The notes beneath the pieces were generated by a model. It was not told the DNA's origin, ran no database searches, and worked only from the letters and a program-made list of their open reading frames with translations. A program made the translations under genes and the position numbers. From Bacteroidaceae bacterium (GTDB lineage Bacteria > Bacteroidota > Bacteroidia > Bacteroidales > Bacteroidaceae), in NCBI GenBank assembly GCA_017651315.1, contig JAGCDE010000030.1:94360-158359 (forward strand): DNA of 64,000 nucleotides, given 5' to 3'. This document shows positions 56,374 to 64,000 of the stretch, one piece after another. The number at the start of each line of letters is the position of its first letter. Within the stretch, counting starts at the first letter, position 1.

Positions 56374-57657
56374 TTATTTCAGGAATCTGCGGAACTCCTC
56401 CTCATCCTGGAACTCGATTGCCAGAATGTTCAGGATATCGTCAACCTGTTCCTCCTCAAGGTCGGCCGTCTCAACGAGTACCGAGCGGTCGGCACGGAGC
56501 ACAGACTTGGCAGTCTCGAACCCTGCATCATGCAGAGCATCGATGACCCAGTCCTCTATATCGCCACGGAAATCGTCCAGATAGACATCCTCCTCGGCTG
56601 TATCGTCCTCTATCTCGCGATATACATCGATAGTATATTCGGTAAGCATACTGGCCAGCTTTATGTTCAGGCCGCTCTTGCCTATAGCGAGCGACACCTG
56701 GTCCTGCTTCAGATAGACCTCCGCACGACGGTTCTCGGGATCAAGCTTGAGTTCCGACACCTTGGCGGGACTGAGGGCACGTTTGATGAAGAGCTCAATA
56801 TTCGATGTGTAGTTGATAACGTCAATATTCTCATTCCTCAGTTCCCTCACGATACCGTGTATGCGCGACCCCTTCACACCTACACATGCGCCCACAGGGT
56901 CGATGCGGTCATCGTATGATTCCACCGCGATCTTGGCCCTTTCACCGGGAATACGGGCAATCTTCTTGATAGTGATGAGGCCGTCGCCTATCTCCGGCAC
57001 CTCCTGCTCGAACAGGCGCTGCAGGAACACCGGTGATGTACGGCTCAGGATGATCTTCGGGTTGTTTACGTTCTCCACGCGATCCACCACGGCACGGACG
57101 CTCTCGCCCTTGCGGAAGAAATCGCTCGGAATCTGCTCGGTCTTGGGAAGCAGCAGTTCATTGCCGTCCTCGTCAAGCAGCAGGATCTCCTTTTTCCAGA
57201 TCTGATAGACCTCGGCCGACACCACAGTCCCAACCATACCCATGTACTTGTTGTAGAGGCTGTCCTTCTCAAGCTCAAGTATCTTGGAAGCCAGTGTCTG
57301 ACGCAGGTTCAGTATGGCGCGACGGCCGAACTTGGAGAAATCCACCATCTCGGAGACCTCCTCGCCCACCTCGAAGTCTTCGTCTATCTGACGGGCCTCC
57401 GAGAGCGAAATCTGCGTATTGGCATCCTCCACCTCCTGGTCATTGACAACTGTCCTGAAACGCTGTATCTCACAGTCACCCTTGTCCGGGTTGACGATAA
57501 CCGAATAGTTCTCGTCCGTTCCGAACATCTTTGAAATAACACTGCGGAAGCTCTCCTCCAGGACACTCACCAGCGTCATGCGGTCTATGTTCTTGAGATC
57601 CTTGAACTCCTGAAAGGTTTCGATCAATGTGACCGCCTCTTCTTTCCTAGTAGCCAT
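56374..57657 (-). CDS. nusA: Transcription termination/antitermination factor NusA
   Basis: A 427-residue RNA-polymerase-binding factor. N-terminal domain to about 125, S1 domain near 130-200 (GTVVSAEVYQIWKKEIL), KH domains with ERAKIAVESYDDRIDPVGACVGVKGSRIHGIVRELRNENIDVI near 230-270 and ALGKSGLNIKLA-type stretch (LAIGKSGLNIKLASML) near 325. A helical, acidic C-terminal region (about 350-427) replaces the E. coli repeats. It starts 1 base after the rimP stop codon. Confidence 0.94.
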   Translation of the reverse strand: MATRKEEAVTLIETFQEFKDLKNIDRMTLVSVLEESFRSVISKMFGTDENYSVIVNPDKGDCEIQRFRTVVNDQEVEDANTQISLSEARQIDEDFEVGEEVSEMVDFSKFGRRAILNLRQTLASKILELEKDSLYNKYMGMVGTVVSAEVYQIWKKEILLLDEDGNELLLPKTEQIPSDFFRKGESVRAVVDRVENVNNPKIILSRTSPVFLQRLFEQEVPEIGDGLITIKKIARIPGERAKIAVESYDDRIDPVGACVGVKGSRIHGIVRELRNENIDVINYTSNIELFIKRALSPAKVSELKLDPENRRAEVYLKQDQVSLAIGKSGLNIKLASMLTEYTIDVYREIEDDTAEEDVYLDDFRGDIEDWVIDALHDAGFETAKSVLRADRSVLVETADLEEEQVDDILNILAIEFQDEEEFRRFLK

Positions 57658-57658
57658 T

Positions 57659-58129
57659 TTACTTTAAACTTATTACATATTTTACATATTTCACCTCATC
57701 GTGGCCGAATGGAATCTCCACCCCGACCTTTTTGGGACGCTTGCTGCCCTCGACCTGCTGTTTCTGCTCTGTCCTGAGCACAAACCCCTTTTCATCGGCC
57801 GACACAAGAATCCCCCTGAGTCTGGAGCCGCTCTTAGGGAGCACCTCCACCTCCTGTCCTATATGATTGATATACTGCTGAAGCACCTTGAAAGGCTGAC
57901 CAATTCCGGCAGAACCCACCTCAAGCTCATAATCCTCCACGTCACGGTCCAAAGATGACTCAATGAAACGGCTCAGATCCACACAATCGTCAATCCAGAC
58001 ACCCTCAGCCTGGTCTATCTCAACCGTGACCCTGTTGTCATCCGTCACCTCCACATCCACGAGGAAATAGTCCTTCTTACCTTCAAGCCACTTTTTGGCA
58101 ATGTCAATAACTTGCTGTTTGTCAATCAT
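57659..58129 (-). CDS. rimP: Ribosome maturation factor RimP
   Basis: A 156-residue protein with the RimP plan: an N-terminal KH-like domain (EGKKDYFLVDVEVTDDNRVTVEIDQAEGVWIDDCVDLSRFIE) and a C-terminal Sm-like domain with EVGSAGIGQPFKVLQQY and VEIPFGHDEVKYVKYVI. It helps 30S assembly. The ATG at 58129 is chosen because the frame upstream reads low-complexity sequence and crosses the hairpin at 58175. It is the first gene of the rimP-nusA-infB-cvpA-suf operon. Confidence 0.92.
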   Translation of the reverse strand: MIDKQQVIDIAKKWLEGKKDYFLVDVEVTDDNRVTVEIDQAEGVWIDDCVDLSRFIESSLDRDVEDYELEVGSAGIGQPFKVLQQYINHIGQEVEVLPKSGSRLRGILVSADEKGFVLRTEQKQQVEGSKRPKKVGVEIPFGHDEVKYVKYVISLK

Positions 58130-58170
58130 ATAATGATATTTGAATATAACTGTCGGACCACATGCAAAAG

Positions 58171-58192
58171 AAAAAGAGGCCTCAGGGCCTCT
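58171..58192 (-). terminator. Terminator-like hairpin in the rimP leader
   Basis: On the minus strand a 7-bp stem AGAGGCC with GGCCTCT (loop CTGA) is followed by TTTTTCTTTT. It lies between the promoter at 58215-58246 and the rimP ATG, so most transcripts must read through it; a possible attenuator. Confidence 0.55.
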
Positions 58193-58214
58193 CCACACAT
58201 CATCCTAACGGGTG

Positions 58215-58246
58215 CAAAGATACTGTTTCCTCTTTACCCGACCAAA
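58215..58246 (-). promoter_or_regulatory. Promoter of the rimP-nusA-infB-suf operon
   Basis: -33 TTTG (58243-58246) and -7 TATCTTTG (58215-58222) are 20 bases apart on the minus strand, an exact Bacteroidetes promoter, 86 bases before rimP. Confidence 0.75.
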
Positions 58247-58255
58247 AATATTCAA

Positions 58256-58290
58256 TAAAAAAACACAACCTCAGCCCGGCAAGGTTGTGT
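58256..58290 (-). terminator. Terminator of the esterase gene at 58332
   Basis: On the minus strand the stem ACACAACCT/AGGTTGTGT (58263-58271 with 58282-58290) over a 10-base loop is followed by seven T residues. It lies 41 bases after the stop codon, before the rimP promoter. Confidence 0.8.
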
Positions 58291-58331
58291 CCTTTTCCTG
58301 GAATCTGTCTTGTGCAGACAGATATCTATGT

Positions 58332-59655
<1,324 letters not shown>

Positions 59656-59664
59656 CTGCCACAG

Positions 59665-61323
59665 TCACTTGTCCGGTCCCCGGAGCAGCGACGCATAACG
59701 TTTCCCGTCATCCAGGAGCCGTACCGCCTCCGCAAGCGGTTTGTCCCCCTTCATGCTCTGTATCACCGCACCCTTCTGATAGTAGTATCTGGAAGCTATC
59801 TCCATGCCCACCAGCCTTTTTATGTCATCCCTGAACAGGTCCAGGTCATGTTTCAGGTCATAATCCAGCTTTGCCTCCAGGGCATCGAATTCACCGGCGG
59901 CCTTCTGTGCCAGCCCCTCCGTCTGGGCAATCTTCTTAAGCGCCTTCAGAGCCTTGCTGCTGTTGGATGTGAACACGAATTCCGAGTTGGACACAAAATC
60001 CATGAACTCACTGTAATCGGAATCGGTGAACTCGTACTCCTCCATAGGTCCTATCGACGCATGCTTCAGGCAGAACTCATTTGCATAATCGAACAGGACC
60101 ACATCCTGGGAAATGCTGTACAGTATATCAGGCATGGTGTCGGGGTTGCATATCACATCCGGAGTTATTCCGCCCCCATCCTTTACAGGTCTGCCCGATG
60201 CCGTATGGAACAGGTGCACCAGACTGTCCGGAATATGTTCCGCCTGACCCTTCTCATCACGCTTGGAATAATCTATCTCCTGGATGCAGCGCCCGCTCGG
60301 AATATAGTATTTGGCGGTCGTGACCTTGAGCACCCCGTTGTAAGGCAGCGGCCTGGTACTCTGCACCAGCCCCTTGCCGAAGGTACGGGCTCCCACGATA
60401 ACCGCACGGTCCAGGTCCTGGAACGCACCCGAGACTATCTCCGATGCCGAAGCCGACTGACCATCCGTCAGCACAACGAGAGGAATCTCCGCATCGAAAG
60501 GATTACGTTCGGTCACGAATGTCTTCTCGGACTGAGGTATCTTCCCGCGCGTCTCAAGAACCTTGGTTCCTTTGGGCACGAACATACCCACTATGTCAAT
60601 GGCTTCACTCAGCAATCCTCCCCCATTACCCCTCAGATCCAGAATGATTCCCTTGGCTCCCTTCTCCTTGAGAGCCACCAAGGCTGCGAGAACCTCCTTT
60701 GAACAATTCTCAGTGAACTGGTCCAGAAGTATGTATCCATAACCCTTCCACATTCCATAGTACGGGACTGCAGGCAAGGTTATCACGCTGCGGACAATCT
60801 CCACATCGACCGAATCCATCACTCCGGGACGACGCACGGTTACCGTCAGTCTGGTGTCAGTCTCACCCCTCAACCTGTCACTCACGTATGAAGAGGGCTT
60901 GCCCTTCATGCTCTCCCCGTCTATCCTCAGGATCTGGTCACCGGCACGCAGGCCATAACGTGCCGCGGGCATATTCTCGTAAGGCTCCTCTATGCAGATC
61001 CAGTCACGGCCGTTGTACTGGCGGATAATGGCGCCTATCCCGGCATACTTGCCGGTGGTCATCATCTTAAGGTCGTTCTGGTCACTCTCGGGAAAATACT
61101 GGGTGTAGGGGTCTATCCCGCTCAGCATGGAACTGATACCTCTGTTTATCAGTTTCTGGGGATTTATCGTATCCACATAGAACAAATCCAGTTCCCTGAC
61201 TATGTCATGGAAAGTCTCCAGGTTCCTCGACAGCTCGAAATCATGCCCCTGAGCCATAACCTGCGCCGGGGTTCCTGCGAGCAGAGCCGATATGATGACA
61301 AAAACTTGTATTACTCTTTTCAT
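59665..61323 (-). CDS. S41 family C-terminal processing protease
   Basis: A 552-residue exported serine protease. Signal peptide about residues 1-24 (ending VMAQ), an N-terminal helical part (LFYVDTINPQKLINRGISSMLSGIDPYTQYFPES), a PDZ domain near 95-165 (IGAIIRQYNGRDWICIEEPYENMPAARYGLRAGDQILRIDGE) and the peptidase domain with the catalytic serine in GQSASASE near 290 and lysine in FGKGLV near 317. C-terminal processing proteases trim periplasmic proteins. The ATG at 61323 begins the signal peptide; 61419 is an unlikely longer start. The C-terminal ~120 residues are helical and charged. Confidence 0.9.
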   Translation of the reverse strand: MKRVIQVFVIISALLAGTPAQVMAQGHDFELSRNLETFHDIVRELDLFYVDTINPQKLINRGISSMLSGIDPYTQYFPESDQNDLKMMTTGKYAGIGAIIRQYNGRDWICIEEPYENMPAARYGLRAGDQILRIDGESMKGKPSSYVSDRLRGETDTRLTVTVRRPGVMDSVDVEIVRSVITLPAVPYYGMWKGYGYILLDQFTENCSKEVLAALVALKEKGAKGIILDLRGNGGGLLSEAIDIVGMFVPKGTKVLETRGKIPQSEKTFVTERNPFDAEIPLVVLTDGQSASASEIVSGAFQDLDRAVIVGARTFGKGLVQSTRPLPYNGVLKVTTAKYYIPSGRCIQEIDYSKRDEKGQAEHIPDSLVHLFHTASGRPVKDGGGITPDVICNPDTMPDILYSISQDVVLFDYANEFCLKHASIGPMEEYEFTDSDYSEFMDFVSNSEFVFTSNSSKALKALKKIAQTEGLAQKAAGEFDALEAKLDYDLKHDLDLFRDDIKRLVGMEIASRYYYQKGAVIQSMKGDKPLAEAVRLLDDGKRYASLLRGPDK

Positions 61324-61406
61324 ACTATAATCCGGTTGGAAACAGTGAACAAGCGCGAAGATAGAACAAAATTTGCCTGTCACCATGTTTTTTTTCCTTA
61401 AAGGAG

Positions 61407-61436
61407 TTGGATATTTCAAAAAAGGCGGTAAATTTG
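61407..61436 (+). promoter_or_regulatory. tRNA-Asn promoter
   Basis: -33 TTG (61407-61409) and -7 TAAATTTG (61429-61436) are 19 bases apart, a full match to the Bacteroidetes promoter, 41 bases before tRNA-Asn. Confidence 0.7.
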
Positions 61437-61477
61437 CACCGCGTTTGAGAGCAATAATGCTCCAATTGCGGAAAAAA

Positions 61478-61551
61478 GCTTCTTTAGCTCAGTTGGTTAG
61501 AGCATCTGACTGTTAATCAGGGGGTCCTAGGTTCAAGTCCTAGAAGGAGCG
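61478..61551 (+). tRNA. tRNA-Asn (anticodon GTT)
   Basis: Acceptor GCTTCTT/AAGGAGC (one wobble), anticodon stem TCTGA/TCAGG with loop CTGTTAA, T stem CTAGG/CCTAG, discriminator G followed by CA. Confidence 0.95.
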
Positions 61552-61555
61552 CAGG

Positions 61556-61587
61556 ACAGGAGTTTCGGGTGGAGCTCCTGTTTTTTT
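61556..61587. terminator. Terminator after tRNA-Asn
   Basis: ACAGGAG (61556-61562) pairs with CTCCTGT (61575-61581), then seven T residues. It can also act on the convergent guanylyltransferase gene, which ends at 61604. Confidence 0.7.
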
Positions 61588-61603
61588 GCTTCTTTATGCT
61601 TCG

Positions 61604-62695
61604 TCAGGTATATTTCTCGCCGTACTTGAGAATGGAGTCGTTTATGTATTTCTTAAAATCGGTCTCCTTGTCACGGCGGCATATAACCAGCACGTCATCG
61701 GTATCCACCACAAGGAAATCCGAGAGGTCATCAATTACCACAAGCTTCTTCTCCTTGTTGCACAGGAACATGCTGTTGTGGCAGTTGTAAACCTGGGAAT
61801 TGTACATACCCACCACATTGCCGTTCTCATCCTTGGAGCAGTAGTCATAAAGCAGGTCCCAGCTCTCAATATCATTCCACCTGAATGAACCCGGAGCCAT
61901 GAAAACCTTGTCCGTCTTCTCGAGCAATCCGTAATCGACCGAAATCCTGGGAAGGGCCTCATACACCGCATAGAGCAGGTTGCGGCGGGAGTCGCGGTTG
62001 TGGAGCGTGTCGAAAATCCTGTCAAACTGCGCCGATATCTCAGGCAGGCAGGTGCGGGTGATTCCGATGAACGAATTTACATTCCACATTAAGATCCCCG
62101 AATTCCAATAGAACTCCCCGCTGTCAACGAACAGCTTGGCGAATGAATCCTCAGGCTTTTCCGTGAAGGTACGTACCCCGTACATTCCGTCAATTACACG
62201 GTCATCGTCTATCTGGATGTAGCCGAAACGTGTCTCTGGACGGGTAGGCTTTATTCCCACCGTGAGGATTCCATCGTGGTTTTTCACAAACTCCAGCCCC
62301 CGACCGACCACTTCAGCAAAGGGAGCCTCATCCATGATTACCAGGTCCGACGGAACCACCACCACATTGGCCTCCGGATTCAGGTCGCGGATATGATATG
62401 CAGCCAAAGCAAGGCTGGGAGCAGTCCCCTTCATGACCGGCTCACGCAGGACCTGCGTAGGATTAAGGTCAGGAAGTTGCTTGCACACATCCTCGTAAAA
62501 GTCAAGATTTGTGGACACTATGATGTTCTCCTGCGGAACAATACCCTTCATTATCCCGACCGTTTTCGACAAAAGCGTTGAACCGTCGTTGTTAAAATCA
62601 AGAAACTGCTTGGGCATGCCCTTTCTGCTCAAGGGCCACAGGCGGGTACCGAAACCTCCGGCCAGCACCACACAATAGAAATCTTTTCCTGCCAT
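61604..62695 (-). CDS. manC: Mannose-1-phosphate guanylyltransferase
   Basis: A 363-residue nucleotidyltransferase that makes GDP-mannose from mannose-1-phosphate and GTP. The signature VVLAGGFGTRLWPLSRKGMPKQFL is at about residues 9-32, followed by NIIVSTNLDFYEDV, VVVPSDLVIMDE near 110, FGYIQIDDDRV and the ASVDYG-like segment RISVDYGLLEKTDKVF. The ATG at 62695 precedes the signature; the upstream ATG at 62725 is in a GC-rich stretch without coding character. GDP-mannose feeds fucose, capsule or lipopolysaccharide sugars. The C-terminal phosphomannose isomerase domain seen in some ManC proteins is absent. manC is a customary name; the fused paralogue cannot be excluded elsewhere. Confidence 0.9.
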   Translation of the reverse strand: MAGKDFYCVVLAGGFGTRLWPLSRKGMPKQFLDFNNDGSTLLSKTVGIMKGIVPQENIIVSTNLDFYEDVCKQLPDLNPTQVLREPVMKGTAPSLALAAYHIRDLNPEANVVVVPSDLVIMDEAPFAEVVGRGLEFVKNHDGILTVGIKPTRPETRFGYIQIDDDRVIDGMYGVRTFTEKPEDSFAKLFVDSGEFYWNSGILMWNVNSFIGITRTCLPEISAQFDRIFDTLHNRDSRRNLLYAVYEALPRISVDYGLLEKTDKVFMAPGSFRWNDIESWDLLYDYCSKDENGNVVGMYNSQVYNCHNSMFLCNKEKKLVVIDDLSDFLVVDTDDVLVICRRDKETDFKKYINDSILKYGEKYT

Positions 62696-62881
62696 ACCGT
62701 ATATATCTACGCGCGCCGCGCACACGCAGTCTGCGCATCACGCCCACGCACGCGAGGATTTGACAATAAACAATCTACGGGACGAAGTTATCAAAACATT
62801 TCAAACAGACAAATCCAAAACACTATTTTTAACCATAATTGAAAAAATATACCCCATCAACCGGTATTATCATCAAAAAAA

Positions 62882-62893
62882 TAGTACCTTCGC
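62882..62893 (+). promoter_or_regulatory. tRNA-Leu promoter, -7 element
   Basis: TAGTACCTTCGC, with -7 element TACCTTCG at 62885-62892, is identical to the element before tRNA-Val. No clear -33 TTG. Confidence 0.5.
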
Positions 62894-62910
62894 GCCCAGT
62901 TTCACACCAA

Positions 62911-62992
62911 GCCCAGATGGCGGAATCGGTAGACGCGCTGGTCTCAAACACCAGTGGGGCAACCCGTGCCGGTTCGACCCCGGCTCTGGGTA
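62911..62992 (+). tRNA. tRNA-Leu (anticodon CAA)
   Basis: Acceptor GCCCAGA/TCTGGGT (end pair G-T), anticodon stem CTGGT/ACCAG with loop CTCAAAC, a type II variable arm, T stem GCCGG/CCGGC. 82 bases, no encoded CCA (ACT follows). Confidence 0.95.
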
Positions 62993-62998
62993 CTAGGA

Positions 62999-63026
62999 AA
63001 GGGAGGTTTTTCGCCTCTCTTTTTTC
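62999..63026 (+). terminator. Terminator after tRNA-Leu
   Basis: GGGAGG pairs with CCTCTC (one G-T pair) over a 7-base loop and is followed by TTTTTT. It lies directly behind the tRNA. Confidence 0.65.
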
Positions 63027-63049
63027 GTACCCAGGCCGGGGCCGAACCC
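63027..63049 (-). repeat. Inverted partial copy of the tRNA-Leu 3' end
   Basis: On the minus strand it reads GGTTCGGCCCCGGCCTGGGT then AC. The tRNA-Leu 3' end at 62971-62993 matches it with one substitution and one missing T (about 21 of 23). The two copies face each other across the terminator. Confidence 0.6.
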
Positions 63050-63166
63050 ATTCCTTTTTTTAGTTCGCCACAGCGAACAGGGCGGCCTCCGGCCGCTCTC
63101 GCTCGAGGTCTCGCTCGCCCCAATACTAATAATCGTTTGTTTTCAAATACTTTCAATATTTATTAC

Positions 63167-63174
63167 TATCTTCG
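63167..63174 (+). promoter_or_regulatory. Candidate -7 element for the ORF6N gene
   Basis: TATCTTCG, the same one-base variant of TAnnTTTG seen at the tRNA-Val and tRNA-Leu promoters, 94 bases before the ATG. Confidence 0.4.
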
Positions 63175-63180
63175 CAATAT

Positions 63181-63236
63181 CTGATACCAAAGGGTATTCC
63201 ACAAGACAAATTGGTGTCAGATTGGGATACCCTTTG
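63181..63236 (+). repeat. Two interlocking inverted repeats in the ORF6N leader
   Basis: CTGATACCAA (63181-63190) pairs with TTGGTGTCAG (63211-63220), and CAAAGGGTATTCC (63188-63200) pairs with GGGATACCCTTTG (63224-63236), each with at most one mismatch. The arms alternate and share three bases, so the two stems compete or form a pseudoknot-like fold. Confidence 0.55.
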
Positions 63237-63267
63237 TTGTTTGCAACTAGTCATTAATTATTTCATT

Positions 63268-63849
63268 ATGAACAATTTAGAACCAATTAAAAGGAAAATT
63301 TTTGAGATCCGCGGCCGTAGAGTAATGCTGGATTCAGACCTCGCAGATCTGTACAATGTTGAGACCAAAAACCTAAAAAGAGCTGTTAGGGCCAATTTGG
63401 AAAGATTTCCGGAAGATTTCATGTTTGAACTGACCAAAGAGGAGTATGATTCTTTGAGGTGCAAAATTTTCACCTCAAACAAAAAAGGAGGAAATCGCTA
63501 TCTTCCTTTTGCTTTTACCCGTGAAGGAATTGCCATGCTATCAGGACTCTTGAGGTCTGAAATCGCTGTAAAAGCAAATATTAACATCATGCGTGCATTT
63601 TTTCAGTTGCAGGAGGCATTACTTATTGTCAGCAACACTCAGCTACAACTTGAACAAATCCGTTCTGAAATCAAACAATTAAGGACCGATATGAATGACA
63701 CATTGGCCGATCAAAACGAAATCAATGAGACAACCCGCGCTCAACTGGATGCCATCAGCGATGCACTAGCCGAACTTCAAAATGAACAATCTCATCAGAC
63801 AAAACGCCGTCCGATAGGATTCCGACAATTCAACGACGATAAGGAATAA
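63268..63849 (+). CDS. ORF6N domain-containing DNA-binding protein
   Basis: A 193-residue protein. Residues about 1-85 are the ORF6N domain (IFEIRGRRVMLDSDLADLYNVETKNLKRAVRANLERFPEDFMFELT, then YLPFAFTREGIAMLSGLL), a DNA-binding module found in phages, plasmids and many Bacteroidetes chromosomes. A coiled-coil helix follows (LQLEQIRSEIKQLRTDMNDTL to about 175) and a basic tail. Such proteins are often left over from mobile DNA or act as regulators, but the role is unproven. The base composition looks more AT-rich than the upstream genes, and a structured leader precedes it. The ATG at 63268 begins the domain. Its stop is next to the stop of the convergent gene. Confidence 0.85.
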   Translation: MNNLEPIKRKIFEIRGRRVMLDSDLADLYNVETKNLKRAVRANLERFPEDFMFELTKEEYDSLRCKIFTSNKKGGNRYLPFAFTREGIAMLSGLLRSEIAVKANINIMRAFFQLQEALLIVSNTQLQLEQIRSEIKQLRTDMNDTLADQNEINETTRAQLDAISDALAELQNEQSHQTKRRPIGFRQFNDDKE

Positions 63850-64000
63850 TTAGGGGCAAACGGGACGCACAGTCAGGCCTTCATAACGAAACCTGCCATT
63901 GGAACAGACAGGATTATCAGCATCCAGATCCCGCAACCAGTAACAACAGCATGAGTCCCTATCCTTATAATAAACTCCAGTGTCAAAAATGTCGTCACGA
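63850..64000 (-). CDS. C-terminal part of a cysteine-rich protein
   Basis: The last 49 codons and stop of a gene that runs off the right edge. The visible end reads YYKDRDSCCCYWLRDL, then GRFRYEGLTVRPVCP. The YWLR and final GLxVRPV pattern resembles the C-termini of Bacteroidetes surface proteins carrying FISUMP or DUF6273-like domains, in which a Trp-Leu-Arg core precedes a VRPV end. The three cysteines in a row are unusual. The identity is a guess from the ending. It is convergent with the ORF6N gene, with no gap between the two stops. Confidence 0.5.
   Translation of the reverse strand, partial: RDDIFDTGVYYKDRDSCCCYWLRDLDADNPVCSNGRFRYEGLTVRPVCP

Noticed and set aside
59848-60702. Open frame of 284 codons on the plus strand
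   Set aside because: Antisense to the S41 protease domain; no start context or domain.
62770-62820. ATCAAAACATTTCAAACAGA as a further copy of the palindromic repeat
   Set aside because: Only about ten bases agree with the core and the GTTCC half is missing, so I do not count it.

Overview
This window looks like a chromosome segment from a Bacteroidales bacterium (family not resolved). The evidence is the Bacteroidetes-type promoter element TAnnTTTG in front of many genes, the gene orders mraZ-to-ftsZ and rimP-nusA-infB-cvpA-sufBCDS, SPII lipoproteins and OmpA-type surface proteins, and a MurE carrying the meso-diaminopimelate motif DNPR. Almost all of it is core chromosome. I see no CRISPR array, no rRNA operon, no insertion sequence and no prophage; the only accessory-looking stretch is the last ~1 kb behind tRNA-Leu.

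Layout. 1-6.6 kb: the start of a topoisomerase IV A-subunit gene (minus), then on the plus strand glyS, an FKBP lipoprotein, a four-gene 2-oxoacid:ferredoxin oxidoreductase operon and an exported probable outer-membrane protein. 6.6-11.8 kb (minus): a secreted protein with a sorting-like C-terminus, an OmpA-domain porin and a 896-residue coiled-coil lipoprotein. 12.1-16.6 kb (minus): two alternating pairs of an XRE-cupin regulator and an acyl-CoA ligase. 16.9-20.4 kb: gyrB, then rpsT with tRNA-Glu, and recO. 20.4-35.7 kb (minus): the complete division and cell-wall (dcw) cluster mraZ, rsmH, ftsL, ftsI, murE, mraY, murD, ftsW, murG-murC, ftsQ, ftsA, ftsZ, in which murG and murC are one continuous reading frame. 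35.9-37.6 kb: a SulP transporter.

37.9-41.3 kb: a BlaI-type repressor and a very long M56 sensor peptidase. 41.3-46.2 kb: a Gly/Pro-linked secreted esterase, a DUF456 protein, a DUF3109 protein, a lipoprotein, two tandem tRNA-Val genes and gpmI. 46.3-47.6 kb: a lipoprotein. 47.8-58.1 kb (minus): sufS, sufD, sufC, sufB, cvpA, infB, nusA, rimP read as one long operon from a promoter near 58.2 kb. 58.3-64 kb: a secreted SGNH/CE6-like esterase, a small membrane protein, an S41 protease, tRNA-Asn, a mannose-1-phosphate guanylyltransferase, tRNA-Leu, an ORF6N-domain protein and the tail of a Cys-rich protein.

Most unusual points: the MurG-MurC fusion; a family of palindromic intergenic repeats sharing a GTTTTGATTTGTTCC core, found at four places and usually just upstream of promoter elements; a three-box, 10-bp-spaced MraZ operator upstream of the mraZ -7 element; the duplicated regulator/ligase pairs; the M56 sensor with a roughly 600-residue orphan C-terminus; and an inverted partial copy of the tRNA-Leu 3' end just downstream of that tRNA. 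I cannot point with confidence to a wholly new defence or mobile system here. All family names rest on reading motifs by eye; no database search was run.
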